From: Aureimonas sp. SK2
GTDB taxonomy: Bacteria > Pseudomonadota > Alphaproteobacteria > Rhizobiales > Rhizobiaceae
Direction: 5' to 3'
Assembly (NCBI RefSeq): GCF_029813115.1
Contig: NZ_JAPZDS010000003.1
Coordinates: 1-64,000 of the forward strand
Length of the DNA: 64,000 bases
The translations under genes and the position numbers were made by a program. A model generated the notes under the pieces. The model ran no database searches, was not told the origin of the DNA, and saw only the letters and a program-made list of their open reading frames with translations. Each line of letters begins with the position of its first letter. The stretch's first letter is position 1. This document shows positions 53,086-62,911 of the stretch, one piece after another.

Positions 53086-55527
53086 TCAGAACAAGCCGCC
53101 GGCCCCGCTCGCGATCGCCTGCGCGGCTTCGGGCGAGATCGCCTGTTCGGCCGGCGCGCTGGCATAGGTTCCGCCGATGACCTGATACTGGTCCGACGGG
53201 CCGGTGCCCGGCTTGAAGGCCTCGATGATCGAGCCCTCGGCGCCGGGCGCCGCGGCCATGCCGGTCGAGCGGTTCACCGCCACCTGCGTCATGCCGTCGG
53301 GGATGCGGAAGTCCACCACCGGCTTGCCGGCCAGCGCCTGCTTCATGAACTCGTTGAACACCGGCGCCGCGAAGCCGCCGCCCGTCTGGCCGTGGCCGAG
53401 CGGCTCGGGGTTGTCGTAGCCGAGATAGACGCCGGTCACGAGGTTCGGCGTGAAGCCGACGAACCAGGCGTCCTTCTCGTCGTTGGTGGTGCCGGTCTTG
53501 CCGGCCACGGGTACGCCGAGCTCCCGCACGACAGTGGCCGTCCCGCGCTGGACGACACCTTCCATCATCGAGGTGATCTGGTAGGCCGTCATCGGGTCGA
53601 GCACCTGCTGGCGCTCGTCCACGAGCTCGGGCTCGCTCTGACCGTCCCAGGCGGCGGCGTTGCAGCTTTCGCACTTGCGGTTGTCGTGGCGGTAGACCGT
53701 GCGCCCGTAGCGATCCTGCACGCGGTCGATCACCGACGGGTCGATGGAGCGGCCCCCGTTGGCCATGACCGAATAGGCCGTGACCATGCGCATGACGGTC
53801 GTCTCGCCCGAGCCCAGCGCCATCGGCAGATAGGGCGCCATCTTGTCGTAGACGCCGAAGCGCTCGGCATATTCGGCGACGAGCTTCATGCCCATATCGT
53901 CGGCGAGGCGCACGGTCATCAGGTTGCGGCTCTTCTCGATGCCGAGCCGCAGTGTCGAAGGGCCGGCCGCTTCGCCGCCGTAGTTCTTCGGCTCCCAGAA
54001 GCCGCCGCGACCGTCGGGGATCGAGACCGGCGCGTCGAGGATCACCGATGCCGGGGTATAGCCGTTGTCGAGCGCCGCGGCGTAGACGATGGGCTTGAAG
54101 GATGAGCCGGGCTGGCGCATCGCCTGCGTCGCGCGGTTGAACTCCGACTGGGCGTAGGAGAAGCCGCCGACCATGGCCAGCACGCGGCCCGTATGCGGGT
54201 CCATGGCCACCAGCGCGCCCTGCACCTTCGGCGGCTGGCGCAGCACGTAGCCCTCGCCGTTCGCCTTGGGCTCGACATAGACCACGTCGCCGCGCGCCAG
54301 GACCTGGTCGACCGCCTTCGCCGTGCTGCGCTTGCCGTCGCGGTCCTGCCGCATGGCCCACTTCATGTCGGACAGGTTCAGGGTCGCGATGTCGCGCTCG
54401 GGGCCGCGACGGCCCGAAATCTCGCGCTTGGGCTGCAGACCGATGCTGGCCGAGTTGTCGTCGGCCGACAGGACCACGGCGAGGCGCCATTCCGGCACGT
54501 CGGCATAGGGCTCGATCTTGTTGAGGGCCGGCCCCCAGTCGCCGGCCAGTTCGATCGACTCGACCGGACCACGATAGCCGCGCGTCTGGTCGTACTGCAC
54601 CAGCGCGTGCTGCAGCGAGGTGCGCGCCTCGACCTGCATCTGCGGATCGAGCGTCGAGCGAACGGACAGCCCGCCCTCGTAGAGCGCGTCCACGCCGTAG
54701 CGCGCGATAACCTGACGCCGCACTTCTTCCGTGAAGTACTCGGCGGAGGCGAGATAGGTGCCGCCCGGGCGCGGGTTCACGCCAAGCGGCTTGGCGATCG
54801 CCTCCAGCGCCTCGTCCTGCGTGATGTAGCCGTTCTCGGCCATGCGCTGGATCACCCAGTTGCGGCGGCCGATCGCCTCGTCCGGGCTGCGGAACGGGTT
54901 GTAGTTCTCCGGCGCCTTGGGCAACGCGGCGAGATAGGCCGCTTCCTGGATCTCCAGCTCGTTCACCGACTTGTCGAAATAGGCGAGCGAGGCGGCGGCG
55001 ACGCCGTAGGAGCCCATGCCGAGATAGATTTCGTTGAGATAGAGCTCGAGGATGCGGTCCTTGGAATAGGCCTGCTCGATGCGCAGCGAGAGGATCGCCT
55101 CCTTCACCTTGCGCTCCATCGAGCGCTCGTTGGTGAGGAGGAAGTTCTTGGCGACCTGCTGCGTGATGGTCGAGCCGCCTTGCATCGGGCCGCCGCGCAC
55201 GTAGAGAAGCGCCGCGCGACCGATTCCTTCGAGGTCGATGCCGGGATGGTTGTAGAAGTTCTTGTCCTCGGCCGAGAGGAACGCGCTCTTCAGCCGCTGC
55301 GGGATGGCCTGGATCGGCAGGTAGAGCCGCCGCTGCTTGGCATATTCGGCCATGAGCGCGCCGTCGGAGGCGTGGATGCGCGTCGTGACCGGCGGCTCGT
55401 AGCGCTCCAGCACCTGATAGTCCGGCAGGTCCTGGCTCATGTCCGCCACGTACCAGGCGACGCCGCCGGCGACGATCAGCGCGAACACGGTTCCGATGCC
55501 GAACAGGTAGCCGAGAAGTCTGATCAT
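53086..55527 (-). CDS. mrcA: Penicillin-binding protein 1A
   Basis: Bifunctional peptidoglycan synthase. ATG 55527 (MIRLLGYLFGIGTVFALIV) gives 813 residues with an N-terminal membrane anchor. The glycosyltransferase domain has EDKNFYNHPGID and GGSTITQQVAKNFLL; the transpeptidase has SSFKP (SxxK with the active Ser), SRN (SxN) and KTGTT. An inserted OB-like region lies between them, and a Cys pair, CESC, lies in the late region. It is next to the amidase gene, so cell-wall synthesis and cleavage are neighbours. Confidence 0.96.
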   Translation of the reverse strand: MIRLLGYLFGIGTVFALIVAGGVAWYVADMSQDLPDYQVLERYEPPVTTRIHASDGALMAEYAKQRRLYLPIQAIPQRLKSAFLSAEDKNFYNHPGIDLEGIGRAALLYVRGGPMQGGSTITQQVAKNFLLTNERSMERKVKEAILSLRIEQAYSKDRILELYLNEIYLGMGSYGVAAASLAYFDKSVNELEIQEAAYLAALPKAPENYNPFRSPDEAIGRRNWVIQRMAENGYITQDEALEAIAKPLGVNPRPGGTYLASAEYFTEEVRRQVIARYGVDALYEGGLSVRSTLDPQMQVEARTSLQHALVQYDQTRGYRGPVESIELAGDWGPALNKIEPYADVPEWRLAVVLSADDNSASIGLQPKREISGRRGPERDIATLNLSDMKWAMRQDRDGKRSTAKAVDQVLARGDVVYVEPKANGEGYVLRQPPKVQGALVAMDPHTGRVLAMVGGFSYAQSEFNRATQAMRQPGSSFKPIVYAAALDNGYTPASVILDAPVSIPDGRGGFWEPKNYGGEAAGPSTLRLGIEKSRNLMTVRLADDMGMKLVAEYAERFGVYDKMAPYLPMALGSGETTVMRMVTAYSVMANGGRSIDPSVIDRVQDRYGRTVYRHDNRKCESCNAAAWDGQSEPELVDERQQVLDPMTAYQITSMMEGVVQRGTATVVRELGVPVAGKTGTTNDEKDAWFVGFTPNLVTGVYLGYDNPEPLGHGQTGGGFAAPVFNEFMKQALAGKPVVDFRIPDGMTQVAVNRSTGMAAAPGAEGSIIEAFKPGTGPSDQYQVIGGTYASAPAEQAISPEAAQAIASGAGGLF

Positions 55528-55713
55528 CGTCTCTCCATGGGCCGCCGTCTGCACGGCGCCCGAACTGCCGTTCGGCATGGTCGGCCCGGCAAGGCGGGAT
55601 CGACCCGCATCGCGCGAATTCCTAACGCATCGTGCATGCGCGGAGAATGCGGCGGACGGATGGTCGGGGGCCCTTGCCGATGCGACTGTTGCGCCCGTGC
55701 AACGATCTCTGCG

Positions 55714-56892
55714 TCAGCGGCTCTTGGCGAAGTCGGCGATCGAATGGGCGAGGATCCCGGCCAGACGCTTCTGCCAGCGTTCCGAGGTCAGGTCCTTCTC
55801 GTCGTCGGGATTGGAGAGATAGCCCATTTCCAGAAGGATGGAGGGCACGTCGGGCGCTCGCAGCACCCGAAAGCCCGCCGACCGCTTCGGGTTGTTGATC
55901 AGCCGGATCTGGCCGTTGCGCAGGTCCGTCACCAGCCGAAGGGCGAAATGCTCCGACAGGCCCTCGGTCTCGCGCCGGACGAGGTCGACGAGAATGTCGT
56001 GGATCTCCGGCGCGTCCTGGTCCCATTCCGGTCCGGCGAAGCGGTCCGACGAGTTTTCCGAGTCGGCGATTTCGCGCGACAGGCTGTCCGAGGCCTTCTC
56101 GGACAGGGTGTAGACCGTCGCGCCGCGCAGGTCCCGGTAGCGGATCGAATCGGCGTGCAGCGAAAGCATGAGATTGGCGCCCGCCCGCCGGGCGATCGCC
56201 GCGCGCTCGTTGAGCGGAATAAACGTGTCGTCCTCCCGCGTCATGAGTACCTTCACTTCCGGATACTCGGCCAGCGCGTCGCGCAGGGCGATCCCGAAGG
56301 CGAGATTGACTGTCTTTTCCTCCGTGCCCTTCTCGCCGGTCGCGCCGTTGTCGATCCCGCCGTGGCCGGGGTCGAGCACGACGACGAATTGCGGCCGGGC
56401 GCTGACCTTGGCGCTCGCCTCGATCTTCCGGGTCGTCGTCGCCGCGGCGGCGGCGAAGGCCGCGTCGTCGCCGGGCATCAGCCGCAGCCCGACGCGCGAT
56501 CCGGTGGCCTGCGGCGTCACGGTCAGCTCGGGCCGCGCGGCGCCGGTGAGTGTCAGGATCAGACGGTAGCGGTCCGCGCCGATCAGGCCGTGGCGCATGT
56601 CCTTGACCAGCTTGTCGCCCTTCAGCTCCGGAAGCTTGGCGGCCGCCAGCGTGGCGTCGAAGTCCAGCGCGACGCGATAGGGATGGCGCAGGAGCACGAG
56701 AGCGGGCTTGGCCGGGCCCGCCACGTCGATGTCGAGCCCGAAGGCGCTTGCGTCGTCGGCCTTGGCGATTGCCGTGACGATCGACGGATCATCCGCCAGC
56801 GCCCGCCCCTGCGGCAGGCAGAAAAGCGCGAGCGCGAGCGCGAGGACGGCGAATCGGAAGGCGGAGGTGATGCGGTCGGGACGTCGGGTCAC
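55714..56892 (-). CDS. amiC: N-acetylmuramoyl-L-alanine amidase, AmiC type
   Basis: Cleaves the amide bond between muramic acid and the peptide stem in the periplasm, for daughter-cell separation. It is 392 residues with a signal peptide (hydrophobic core FAVLALALALFCLP). An AMIN-type domain follows (residues about 40-140) and then Amidase_3 with zinc ligands in DPGHGG, the Glu of EEKTVNL, SLHAD and the catalytic Glu in LLEMGYLSN. It lies 186 bases upstream of mrcA on the same strand. The symbol reflects architecture, not tested orthology. Confidence 0.93.
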   Translation of the reverse strand: MTRRPDRITSAFRFAVLALALALFCLPQGRALADDPSIVTAIAKADDASAFGLDIDVAGPAKPALVLLRHPYRVALDFDATLAAAKLPELKGDKLVKDMRHGLIGADRYRLILTLTGAARPELTVTPQATGSRVGLRLMPGDDAAFAAAAATTTRKIEASAKVSARPQFVVVLDPGHGGIDNGATGEKGTEEKTVNLAFGIALRDALAEYPEVKVLMTREDDTFIPLNERAAIARRAGANLMLSLHADSIRYRDLRGATVYTLSEKASDSLSREIADSENSSDRFAGPEWDQDAPEIHDILVDLVRRETEGLSEHFALRLVTDLRNGQIRLINNPKRSAGFRVLRAPDVPSILLEMGYLSNPDDEKDLTSERWQKRLAGILAHSIADFAKSR

Positions 56893-57439
56893 TGGGCGGC
56901 GGCCGTCGAAGGATGGAGGTTTCGTGACGAGGAACCGACCACGAGAGCGGCAAACCGGGACGCTGCCGCTTCGAAAGGCTTTCCCCTTGTTTGCGCGACT
57001 ATAGCGCCTTACAAGCTTAATTGAGGCTCTCGCGTCATCAGAGCGGGTGCGTCGTCGATTTCATCGTCCCATTGGGCCGACCTCCTCGACCGTCGCACAA
57101 TCCGCCCGGCGCAGGAAACTCGAACAGATTTCGCCGGAAGGGTCTCACACGCTCTCCGGTCGCCACGCGAACGAGGCATGGATAGGATTCCGCCGACTTC
57201 GCGCTTTCGTCGGCTGCGTGAGCAGCCATTCATTGTTGCAGGTCGTTCACGCGTGTCTTCGGCATACCGGCTCCCATCGATGCCTGCGCTCCGCCCCTCC
57301 GGGCCGGACGCCCGTGCGTCGCGGATGCTTGCCCCACCGCGCCCTGAACGAACCATTGCGGACCCCCACACGACAGCGCCAGGGCCGACGTTCCACGTCG
57401 CGCGATCCGGGCTGCGGCGGGTCCCGGAGTTGAGATTAC
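56893..57439. other. Long amiC-rne intergenic region, probable rne leader
   Basis: 547 bases between divergent genes with no convincing gene. The 3' part is GC-rich and should be the rne leader. Enterobacterial RNase E regulates its own mRNA through a leader structure, and a similar role here is possible but not shown. No clear sigma-70 promoter or Rfam-like structure was identified by eye. Confidence 0.4.
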
Positions 57440-60211
57440 ATGGCAGACAAGATGCTGATCGACGCGGCCCACCCGGAAGAAACCCGGGTCGTCGTCGTCA
57501 AGGGTAACCGGGTCGAGGAGTTCGACTTCGAGTCCGAACACAAGAAGCAGATCAAGGGAAACATCTACCTCGCCAAGGTGACCCGCGTGGAGCCCTCGCT
57601 CCAGGCGGCCTTCGTGGAATACGGCGGCAACCGCCACGGCTTCCTCGCCTTCAACGAGATCCATCCCGACTACTATCAGATCCCGCACGCCGACCGTCAG
57701 GCGCTGATCGAGCACGACCTCGCCCAGGCCGAGGAGGACGAGGAGGCCGAGGAGCGCAAGCCCGCCAAGGCCGCCCGCACGCGCGGCCGCCGGTCGCGTT
57801 CGGGCGAGGCCAAGGCCGCCGAGGCCAGCGACGACAGCGTGTCCGAAGTGGTCGAGGGCGAGGCCGGCGACGACGCCGCGCCGGCCGAGGCCCCGGCGGA
57901 CGTGACCGAGGGTGCCGTCGCGGAAGCGACGGACAAGGCGGGCACCGAGACCGAAGCGACAGCCGCGCCCGAAGGCGACGATGCCGGCGAGCCCACTGAT
58001 GCGAAGTCCGAGGGCGACGAGGACGAGAAGCCGCGCCGCGGCCGCCGGTCGCGCCGCTCGCGCGAGACCGAGGAAGAGCCTGCCACCGACGAAGCCGACG
58101 AGGTGGACGACCTCGGCAGCGAGGACGCGATGGAGGAGGTGCCGGTCCGCAACCGCGCGCCGCGCAAACAGTACAAGATCCAGGAGGTCATCAAGCGCCG
58201 CCAGATCCTGCTTGTTCAGGTCGTTAAAGAAGAGCGTGGCAACAAGGGCGCGGCTCTCACGACCTACCTGTCGCTGGCCGGCCGGTATTCCGTGCTGATG
58301 CCCAACACCGCGCGCGGCGGCGGCATCTCGCGCAAGATCACCAACGCGGCCGACCGCAAGCGCCTCAAGGAGGTCGCGCGCGATCTCGAAGTGCCGAAGG
58401 GCATGGGCATCATCCTGCGCACGGCCGGCGCCAACCGCACCAAGGCCGAGGTCAAGCGCGACTACGAATACCTGATGCGCCTGTGGGAGACGGTGCGCAC
58501 GCTGACGCTCCAGTCCACCGCCCCTGCCCTCGTCTACGAGGAAGGCAGCCTTATCAAGCGGTCGATCCGCGACCTCTACAACAAGGACATCGACCAGATC
58601 CTCGTGGCTGGCGAGGCCGGCTACCGCGAGGCCAAGGACTTCATGCGCATGCTGATGCCGAGCCAGGCAAAGGTGGTGCAGCCCTATCGCGACCCGAGCC
58701 CGATCTTCGCCCGCCAGGGGATCGAGGGCCAGCTCGACAAGATGATGCAGCCGCATGTGACCCTGAAGTCCGGCGGCTACATCATCATCAATCAGACCGA
58801 GGCGCTGGTCGCCATCGACGTGAACTCCGGCCGCTCGACGCGCGAGCACTCGGTCGAGGACACGGCCTACCAGACCAACCTGGAGGCGGCCGAGGAGGTC
58901 GCCCGCCAACTCCGCCTGCGCGACCTTGCCGGCCTCATCGTGGTCGACTTCATCGACATGGAGGAGAAGCGCAACAACCGGAACGTCGAGAAGCGGCTCA
59001 AGGATTCGCTGAAGGACGACCGCGCGCGCATCCAGGTCGGCCGGATCTCGCATTTCGGCCTGCTCGAGATGAGCCGCCAGCGCATCCGCGCCAGCGTGCT
59101 GGAATCCACGACGCAGACCTGCCCGATCTGCAACGGCAACGGCTTCATCCGGTCCGCGTCTTCGCTGGCGCTGCACGTGCTGCGCTCGATCGAGGAGCAC
59201 CTGCAGAAGCACGGCACGCACGACCTGATCGTGAAGGTGCCGACCGCGACCGCGCTCTACGTCCTGAACGAGAAGCGCTCGACGCTGGACGAGCTGGAGC
59301 GCCATTACGGCCTGCGCATCCTTCTGGAGGCCGTGGAAGGCTTCGGCCATCAGCATGTCGCCATCGAGCATGGCGCCGAGGCGACGCGTCGCGTGAAGCC
59401 GGAAGCGATCGCGACCCTCTCGACCGTCGCGCCCGACACGGTGGAGATCGAGGACGCGGTGATCGAGGCGGACGCCGAAACGGCGGAGGAGCCCGAGGCT
59501 GCGTCGGCCCGGGCCAACGGTTCGGAAACCGAGGAAGCGCGCGACGGTTCGCGTCGTCGTCGGCGCCGCCGCCGGGGTGGGCGCCGGCACGAGGAGAACG
59601 GCAACGGCACTTCGGCCCGCTCCGATGACGAGAGCGAAGACGACGCCGTCTCCGATGTCGCGACCGACGAGGCTGCCGGCGAGTCGGTGACGGCCGAGAC
59701 GTCGGACGACGAAGGCAACGGGGGCGATCGCAAGCGCCGCCGTCGCGGCCGTCGCGGCGGTCGTCGCAACCGCGACGAAGAGACCCGCAGCGAGGCATCG
59801 GACGAGTCCGAAGCCGACGGCACCGGGACGACCGCCGTCGCGGACGAGGACGCTGCGCCCGAACTGCCTGCTCTCGCCGCAGCCGAGCCGGATGCGTCCT
59901 TCGAGCCGGAGATGACGGAGGCCGTTGAGGCGATCGAGGGCGACGCGTCGGAGATCGACGAGGCCCGCACGAGCGCCGATGTTGCCGTGCCGGACGAGAA
60001 CGAGGTGATGGCCGCGACCGCCGAGGCCGGCGCCGCGATCGACGGCAATCCGCCGCTGGACGCCGTCTTCCCCGGCGACGAGCCGGAGGCCGAAGTGGTC
60101 GAGGTCCGCCGCGGCCTTCGCCTGATCGCCAACGGCGAGGAAGCCTCGGACGAGGCAGCCGAGGAAAAGCCGAAGCGTCGCGGCTGGTGGTCGCGCAAGA
60201 GCGCCGAGTGA
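57440..60211 (+). CDS. rne: Ribonuclease E
   Basis: Main endonuclease of mRNA decay and rRNA processing. It is 923 residues. The N-terminal S1 domain (KGNIYLAKVTRVEPSLQAAF) is split by an acidic/basic low-complexity insert at roughly residues 95-240, as in other alphaproteobacteria. The catalytic core has VAIDVNSGRST and VVDFIDM with the metal Asp residues, and the Zn-link CPICNGNG. The C-terminal third is Arg/Asp/Glu-rich and disordered (RRRRRRRGGRR-like blocks), the degradosome scaffold. A strong terminator follows. Confidence 0.97.
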   Translation: MADKMLIDAAHPEETRVVVVKGNRVEEFDFESEHKKQIKGNIYLAKVTRVEPSLQAAFVEYGGNRHGFLAFNEIHPDYYQIPHADRQALIEHDLAQAEEDEEAEERKPAKAARTRGRRSRSGEAKAAEASDDSVSEVVEGEAGDDAAPAEAPADVTEGAVAEATDKAGTETEATAAPEGDDAGEPTDAKSEGDEDEKPRRGRRSRRSRETEEEPATDEADEVDDLGSEDAMEEVPVRNRAPRKQYKIQEVIKRRQILLVQVVKEERGNKGAALTTYLSLAGRYSVLMPNTARGGGISRKITNAADRKRLKEVARDLEVPKGMGIILRTAGANRTKAEVKRDYEYLMRLWETVRTLTLQSTAPALVYEEGSLIKRSIRDLYNKDIDQILVAGEAGYREAKDFMRMLMPSQAKVVQPYRDPSPIFARQGIEGQLDKMMQPHVTLKSGGYIIINQTEALVAIDVNSGRSTREHSVEDTAYQTNLEAAEEVARQLRLRDLAGLIVVDFIDMEEKRNNRNVEKRLKDSLKDDRARIQVGRISHFGLLEMSRQRIRASVLESTTQTCPICNGNGFIRSASSLALHVLRSIEEHLQKHGTHDLIVKVPTATALYVLNEKRSTLDELERHYGLRILLEAVEGFGHQHVAIEHGAEATRRVKPEAIATLSTVAPDTVEIEDAVIEADAETAEEPEAASARANGSETEEARDGSRRRRRRRRGGRRHEENGNGTSARSDDESEDDAVSDVATDEAAGESVTAETSDDEGNGGDRKRRRRGRRGGRRNRDEETRSEASDESEADGTGTTAVADEDAAPELPALAAAEPDASFEPEMTEAVEAIEGDASEIDEARTSADVAVPDENEVMAATAEAGAAIDGNPPLDAVFPGDEPEAEVVEVRRGLRLIANGEEASDEAAEEKPKRRGWWSRKSAE

Positions 60212-60216
60212 CAATC

Positions 60217-60242
60217 AGGGGCGGCCGAAAGGCCGCCCTTTT
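60217..60242 (+). terminator. Intrinsic terminator of rne
   Basis: A perfect stem GGGCGGCC (60219-60226) with GGCCGCCC (60231-60238), a stable GAAA loop, and TTTT after it. It starts 6 bases past the rne stop. It could also act on the convergent aminotransferase gene, which ends 10 bases further on. Confidence 0.88.
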
Positions 60243-60251
60243 CGTTTGGAT

Positions 60252-61427
60252 TTAGCTCCCGAGGCCGGGCACCGCCCGCAGCCGTCGGACGGCTTCCGCG
60301 ATCTCGTCGGGATCGCCGGCATAGGACAGACGCATGGTCCGATGGCCGCGTTGGAGGTCGAAGTCGAGGCCGGGTGTCGCGGCGACATGCGCCGTTTCCA
60401 GGATGTGCTTCGCCAGCGCCGTCGCGTCCTCGAAAGCTTCGGGAATGCGGGCATAGGCGTAGAAGGCGCCGTCGATCGGCGCGATGTCGCCGAAGCCGAG
60501 CTGCGGCAGGGCTTCCATCAGCAGCCGCCGGCTCCGCTCGTAGCCGAGCTTCACGGCTTCCAGCTCGTCCGTCGCCCCGAACACCGCTTCCGCGCCGACC
60601 TGGCTGAGCTCGGGCGCCGAGATGTAGAGGCTCTGCCCGACGCGCTCGGATGGCCGCACCAGATGAGGCGGCAGGACCAGCCAGCCGATGCGCCAGCCCG
60701 TCATGCAGTAGTACTTGGAGAACGAGTTCACCACGATCGCCCGTTCGGAAAACTGAAGTGCCGAGGCGGTCTCGCGACCGAAGGCGAGGCCGTGATAGAT
60801 CTCGTCGGAGACGAAGACGATGCCTTCGGCGTCCGCGAATTCGATCAGCCGCCGCAGCTCGTCCAGCGGCGTGACGGTGCCGGTCGGGTTGGCGGGGCTT
60901 GCGATCAGCACGCCCTTCAGAGGCGCGTCCCAATGCGCGCGCTCCAGCGCGGCGGCGGTGAGGATGTAATCGTCCTCCGGGCCGACCGGGATCTCGACGG
61001 GCACGATGCCCAGCGCCTTCAGAATGTTGCGGTAGGCCGGATATCCCGGCGTCGAGATCGCGACGCGGTCGCCGGCGTCGAAGGCGGTGAGGAAGGCGAG
61101 GTTGAAGCCCGCCGAGGACCCCGTCGTCACCATCACCCGCTCGGGCGAAACCTCGACGCCATAGGCCTCGCCGTAGTGCCGGGCGATGCGATGGCGCAGG
61201 CTCGCGCGTCCCAGAGCGTCGGTATAGCCGACCCGCCCTTTCGCGAGGAAGGCACCGACCGCCTCGGCGACGACGGACGGCACCGGCGCCGAGGGCTGCC
61301 CGACCGCGAGCGAGATCACGTCCTCGCCGGCCGCGATCATCCGGTTCGCCGCCGCCATCACGTCCATGGCGCGGAACGGATCGACGTCGGAGCGGCGCGA
61401 CGCCGGAATCGGCTGATTCTCGTACAT
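60252..61427 (-). CDS. Class I/II pyridoxal-phosphate aminotransferase
   Basis: A 391-residue PLP aminotransferase of the aspartate-aminotransferase fold. ATG 61427 follows GAGG. Motifs: SLAVGQPSAPVP near the N terminus, SPANPTGTV, FVSDEIYHGL, and SFSKYYCMTGWRIGW with the PLP lysine; the C-terminal Arg is in MRLSYAG. The substrate cannot be told; members act on aromatic amino acids, alanine, aspartate and others. It is convergent with rne and divergent from the M48 protease gene. Confidence 0.92.
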   Translation of the reverse strand: MYENQPIPASRRSDVDPFRAMDVMAAANRMIAAGEDVISLAVGQPSAPVPSVVAEAVGAFLAKGRVGYTDALGRASLRHRIARHYGEAYGVEVSPERVMVTTGSSAGFNLAFLTAFDAGDRVAISTPGYPAYRNILKALGIVPVEIPVGPEDDYILTAAALERAHWDAPLKGVLIASPANPTGTVTPLDELRRLIEFADAEGIVFVSDEIYHGLAFGRETASALQFSERAIVVNSFSKYYCMTGWRIGWLVLPPHLVRPSERVGQSLYISAPELSQVGAEAVFGATDELEAVKLGYERSRRLLMEALPQLGFGDIAPIDGAFYAYARIPEAFEDATALAKHILETAHVAATPGLDFDLQRGHRTMRLSYAGDPDEIAEAVRRLRAVPGLGS

Positions 61428-61531
61428 GAAAGCCTCATAAACGCCGGAAAAGGATGTGCTTCCCAAAGGAGGGATGGCCGGCCGGGAACCCGCGTTCTAG
61501 AAGTCCGCGGACAAGCCTGGGAAGACTTGGG

Positions 61532-62911
61532 ATGGTTTTTTTGTTCAAGCGCCTGTTCGCGAAGGGGATGACTGCCGTACTCGCGCTGACGATCGCGATG
61601 CCGGCGGCCGAGGCGCAGACCGCTCGGCGTTCGCTGCCCGTGGTGCGCGATGCCGAGATCGAGAGCCTGATCCGGGACTATTCGACACCGATCCTCAAGG
61701 CGGCGGGCCTGTCGCCGTCGCGGGTCGAGATCGTGCTGGTCAACGACCTCGCCTTCAACGCCTTCGTCGCTGGGCGGCGCATCTTCATCAACACGGGCAC
61801 GATCCTCGATTCGGAAACGCCGAACGAGACGATCGGCGTGCTCGCGCACGAGGTCGGGCATCTGGCCGGCGGCCACCAGGAACGGCTGCGCGAGCAGATC
61901 GAGCGCGCCAAGACCATCGCCGTGGTCGCGAGCCTTCTGGGAGCGGGCGTCGCAGTGGCCGGCGCTGCCGGCGGCTCCAGCGGCGCGGCGGCCATCGGCA
62001 GCGGCCTCATGGGTAGCGGCGGCGGCATCGCGCAGCGCAGCCTGTTCGCCTACCAGCGGACGGAAGAGACCACCGCCGACCGCTCCGCCCTCACCTATCT
62101 CCTGAAGACGCAGCAGTCGCCTAAAGGTCTGCTCGACAGCTTCGCCGGGCTGATGCGCAAGAACATGCTGTCGGGCGTCTCGTCCGACCGCTACGTCTCG
62201 TCCCACCCGGCGCCGCAGGACCGGATCGGCTTCCTCCAGACGGCGGCCAAGGAAAGCCCCTATTTCGACAAGGTGGACCCGCCGGCCCTGCAGCTCCGCC
62301 ACGATCTCGCCCGCGCGAAGATCGCGGCTTATAACGGCGGCGCCGGTCAGGTTCGACGCGCCTTCGGCCGCAACCTGACGAGCCTCCCCGCGCGCTACGG
62401 CGACGCGATCGCGACCCATCTCGCCGGCTCGCCCAAGGCGGCGCTCACCAAGATCGACGCGCTGATCGCCGAGTCGCCGGGCACGCCCTGGTTCCACGAG
62501 GTGCGCGGTGAGATCCTGATGGCCGCCGGCCGCTCGGACGAAGCCGCGGCGGCCTTCTCCAAGGCGGCCAAGCTCGATCCCTCGGATTCCGGCATCCTGG
62601 AGGCCGCGGTCGGCCAGGCTCTGGTGACGGGCGGCAAACCGGAGCGCATGAAGGACGCGATCTCGCAGATCCGGAAGGGCCTCGAACGCGATCCCGGCAA
62701 TTCCACCGCCTACCAGTTCCTCGCGATGGCCTACGGCAAGACGGGAGACGTCGGCGCGGCCGAGCTGGCCACGGCGGAAGGCTACTGGGAGGCCGGCAAC
62801 TTCCGGCAAGCCAAGATCTTCGCGGCGCGCGCCCAGCAGAAATTCCGTCCGAACTCCCCGCAGTGGCGGCAGGCGCAGGACATCATCACGACGAAGGTGA
62901 ACCGCAAATGA
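61532..62911 (+). CDS. M48 metalloprotease with TPR repeats (BepA-like)
   Basis: A 459-residue periplasmic metalloprotease from ATG 61532. A signal peptide is visible (KGMTAVLALTIAMPAAEAQ). The zinc motif is HEVGH, with the third ligand Glu in TEETTADRSAL. A Gly/Ala-rich membrane-like segment lies between them. The C-terminal half is TPR-like (residues about 300-450). This layout matches BepA/YfgC, which helps outer-membrane protein assembly and quality control. Its stop overlaps the dsbA-like start (ATGA). Confidence 0.92.
   Translation: MVFLFKRLFAKGMTAVLALTIAMPAAEAQTARRSLPVVRDAEIESLIRDYSTPILKAAGLSPSRVEIVLVNDLAFNAFVAGRRIFINTGTILDSETPNETIGVLAHEVGHLAGGHQERLREQIERAKTIAVVASLLGAGVAVAGAAGGSSGAAAIGSGLMGSGGGIAQRSLFAYQRTEETTADRSALTYLLKTQQSPKGLLDSFAGLMRKNMLSGVSSDRYVSSHPAPQDRIGFLQTAAKESPYFDKVDPPALQLRHDLARAKIAAYNGGAGQVRRAFGRNLTSLPARYGDAIATHLAGSPKAALTKIDALIAESPGTPWFHEVRGEILMAAGRSDEAAAAFSKAAKLDPSDSGILEAAVGQALVTGGKPERMKDAISQIRKGLERDPGNSTAYQFLAMAYGKTGDVGAAELATAEGYWEAGNFRQAKIFAARAQQKFRPNSPQWRQAQDIITTKVNRK

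Noticed and set aside
57230-60214. Minus-strand open frame of 994 codons opposite rne
   Set aside because: Low-complexity antisense shadow of rne; rne has all its catalytic motifs on plus.
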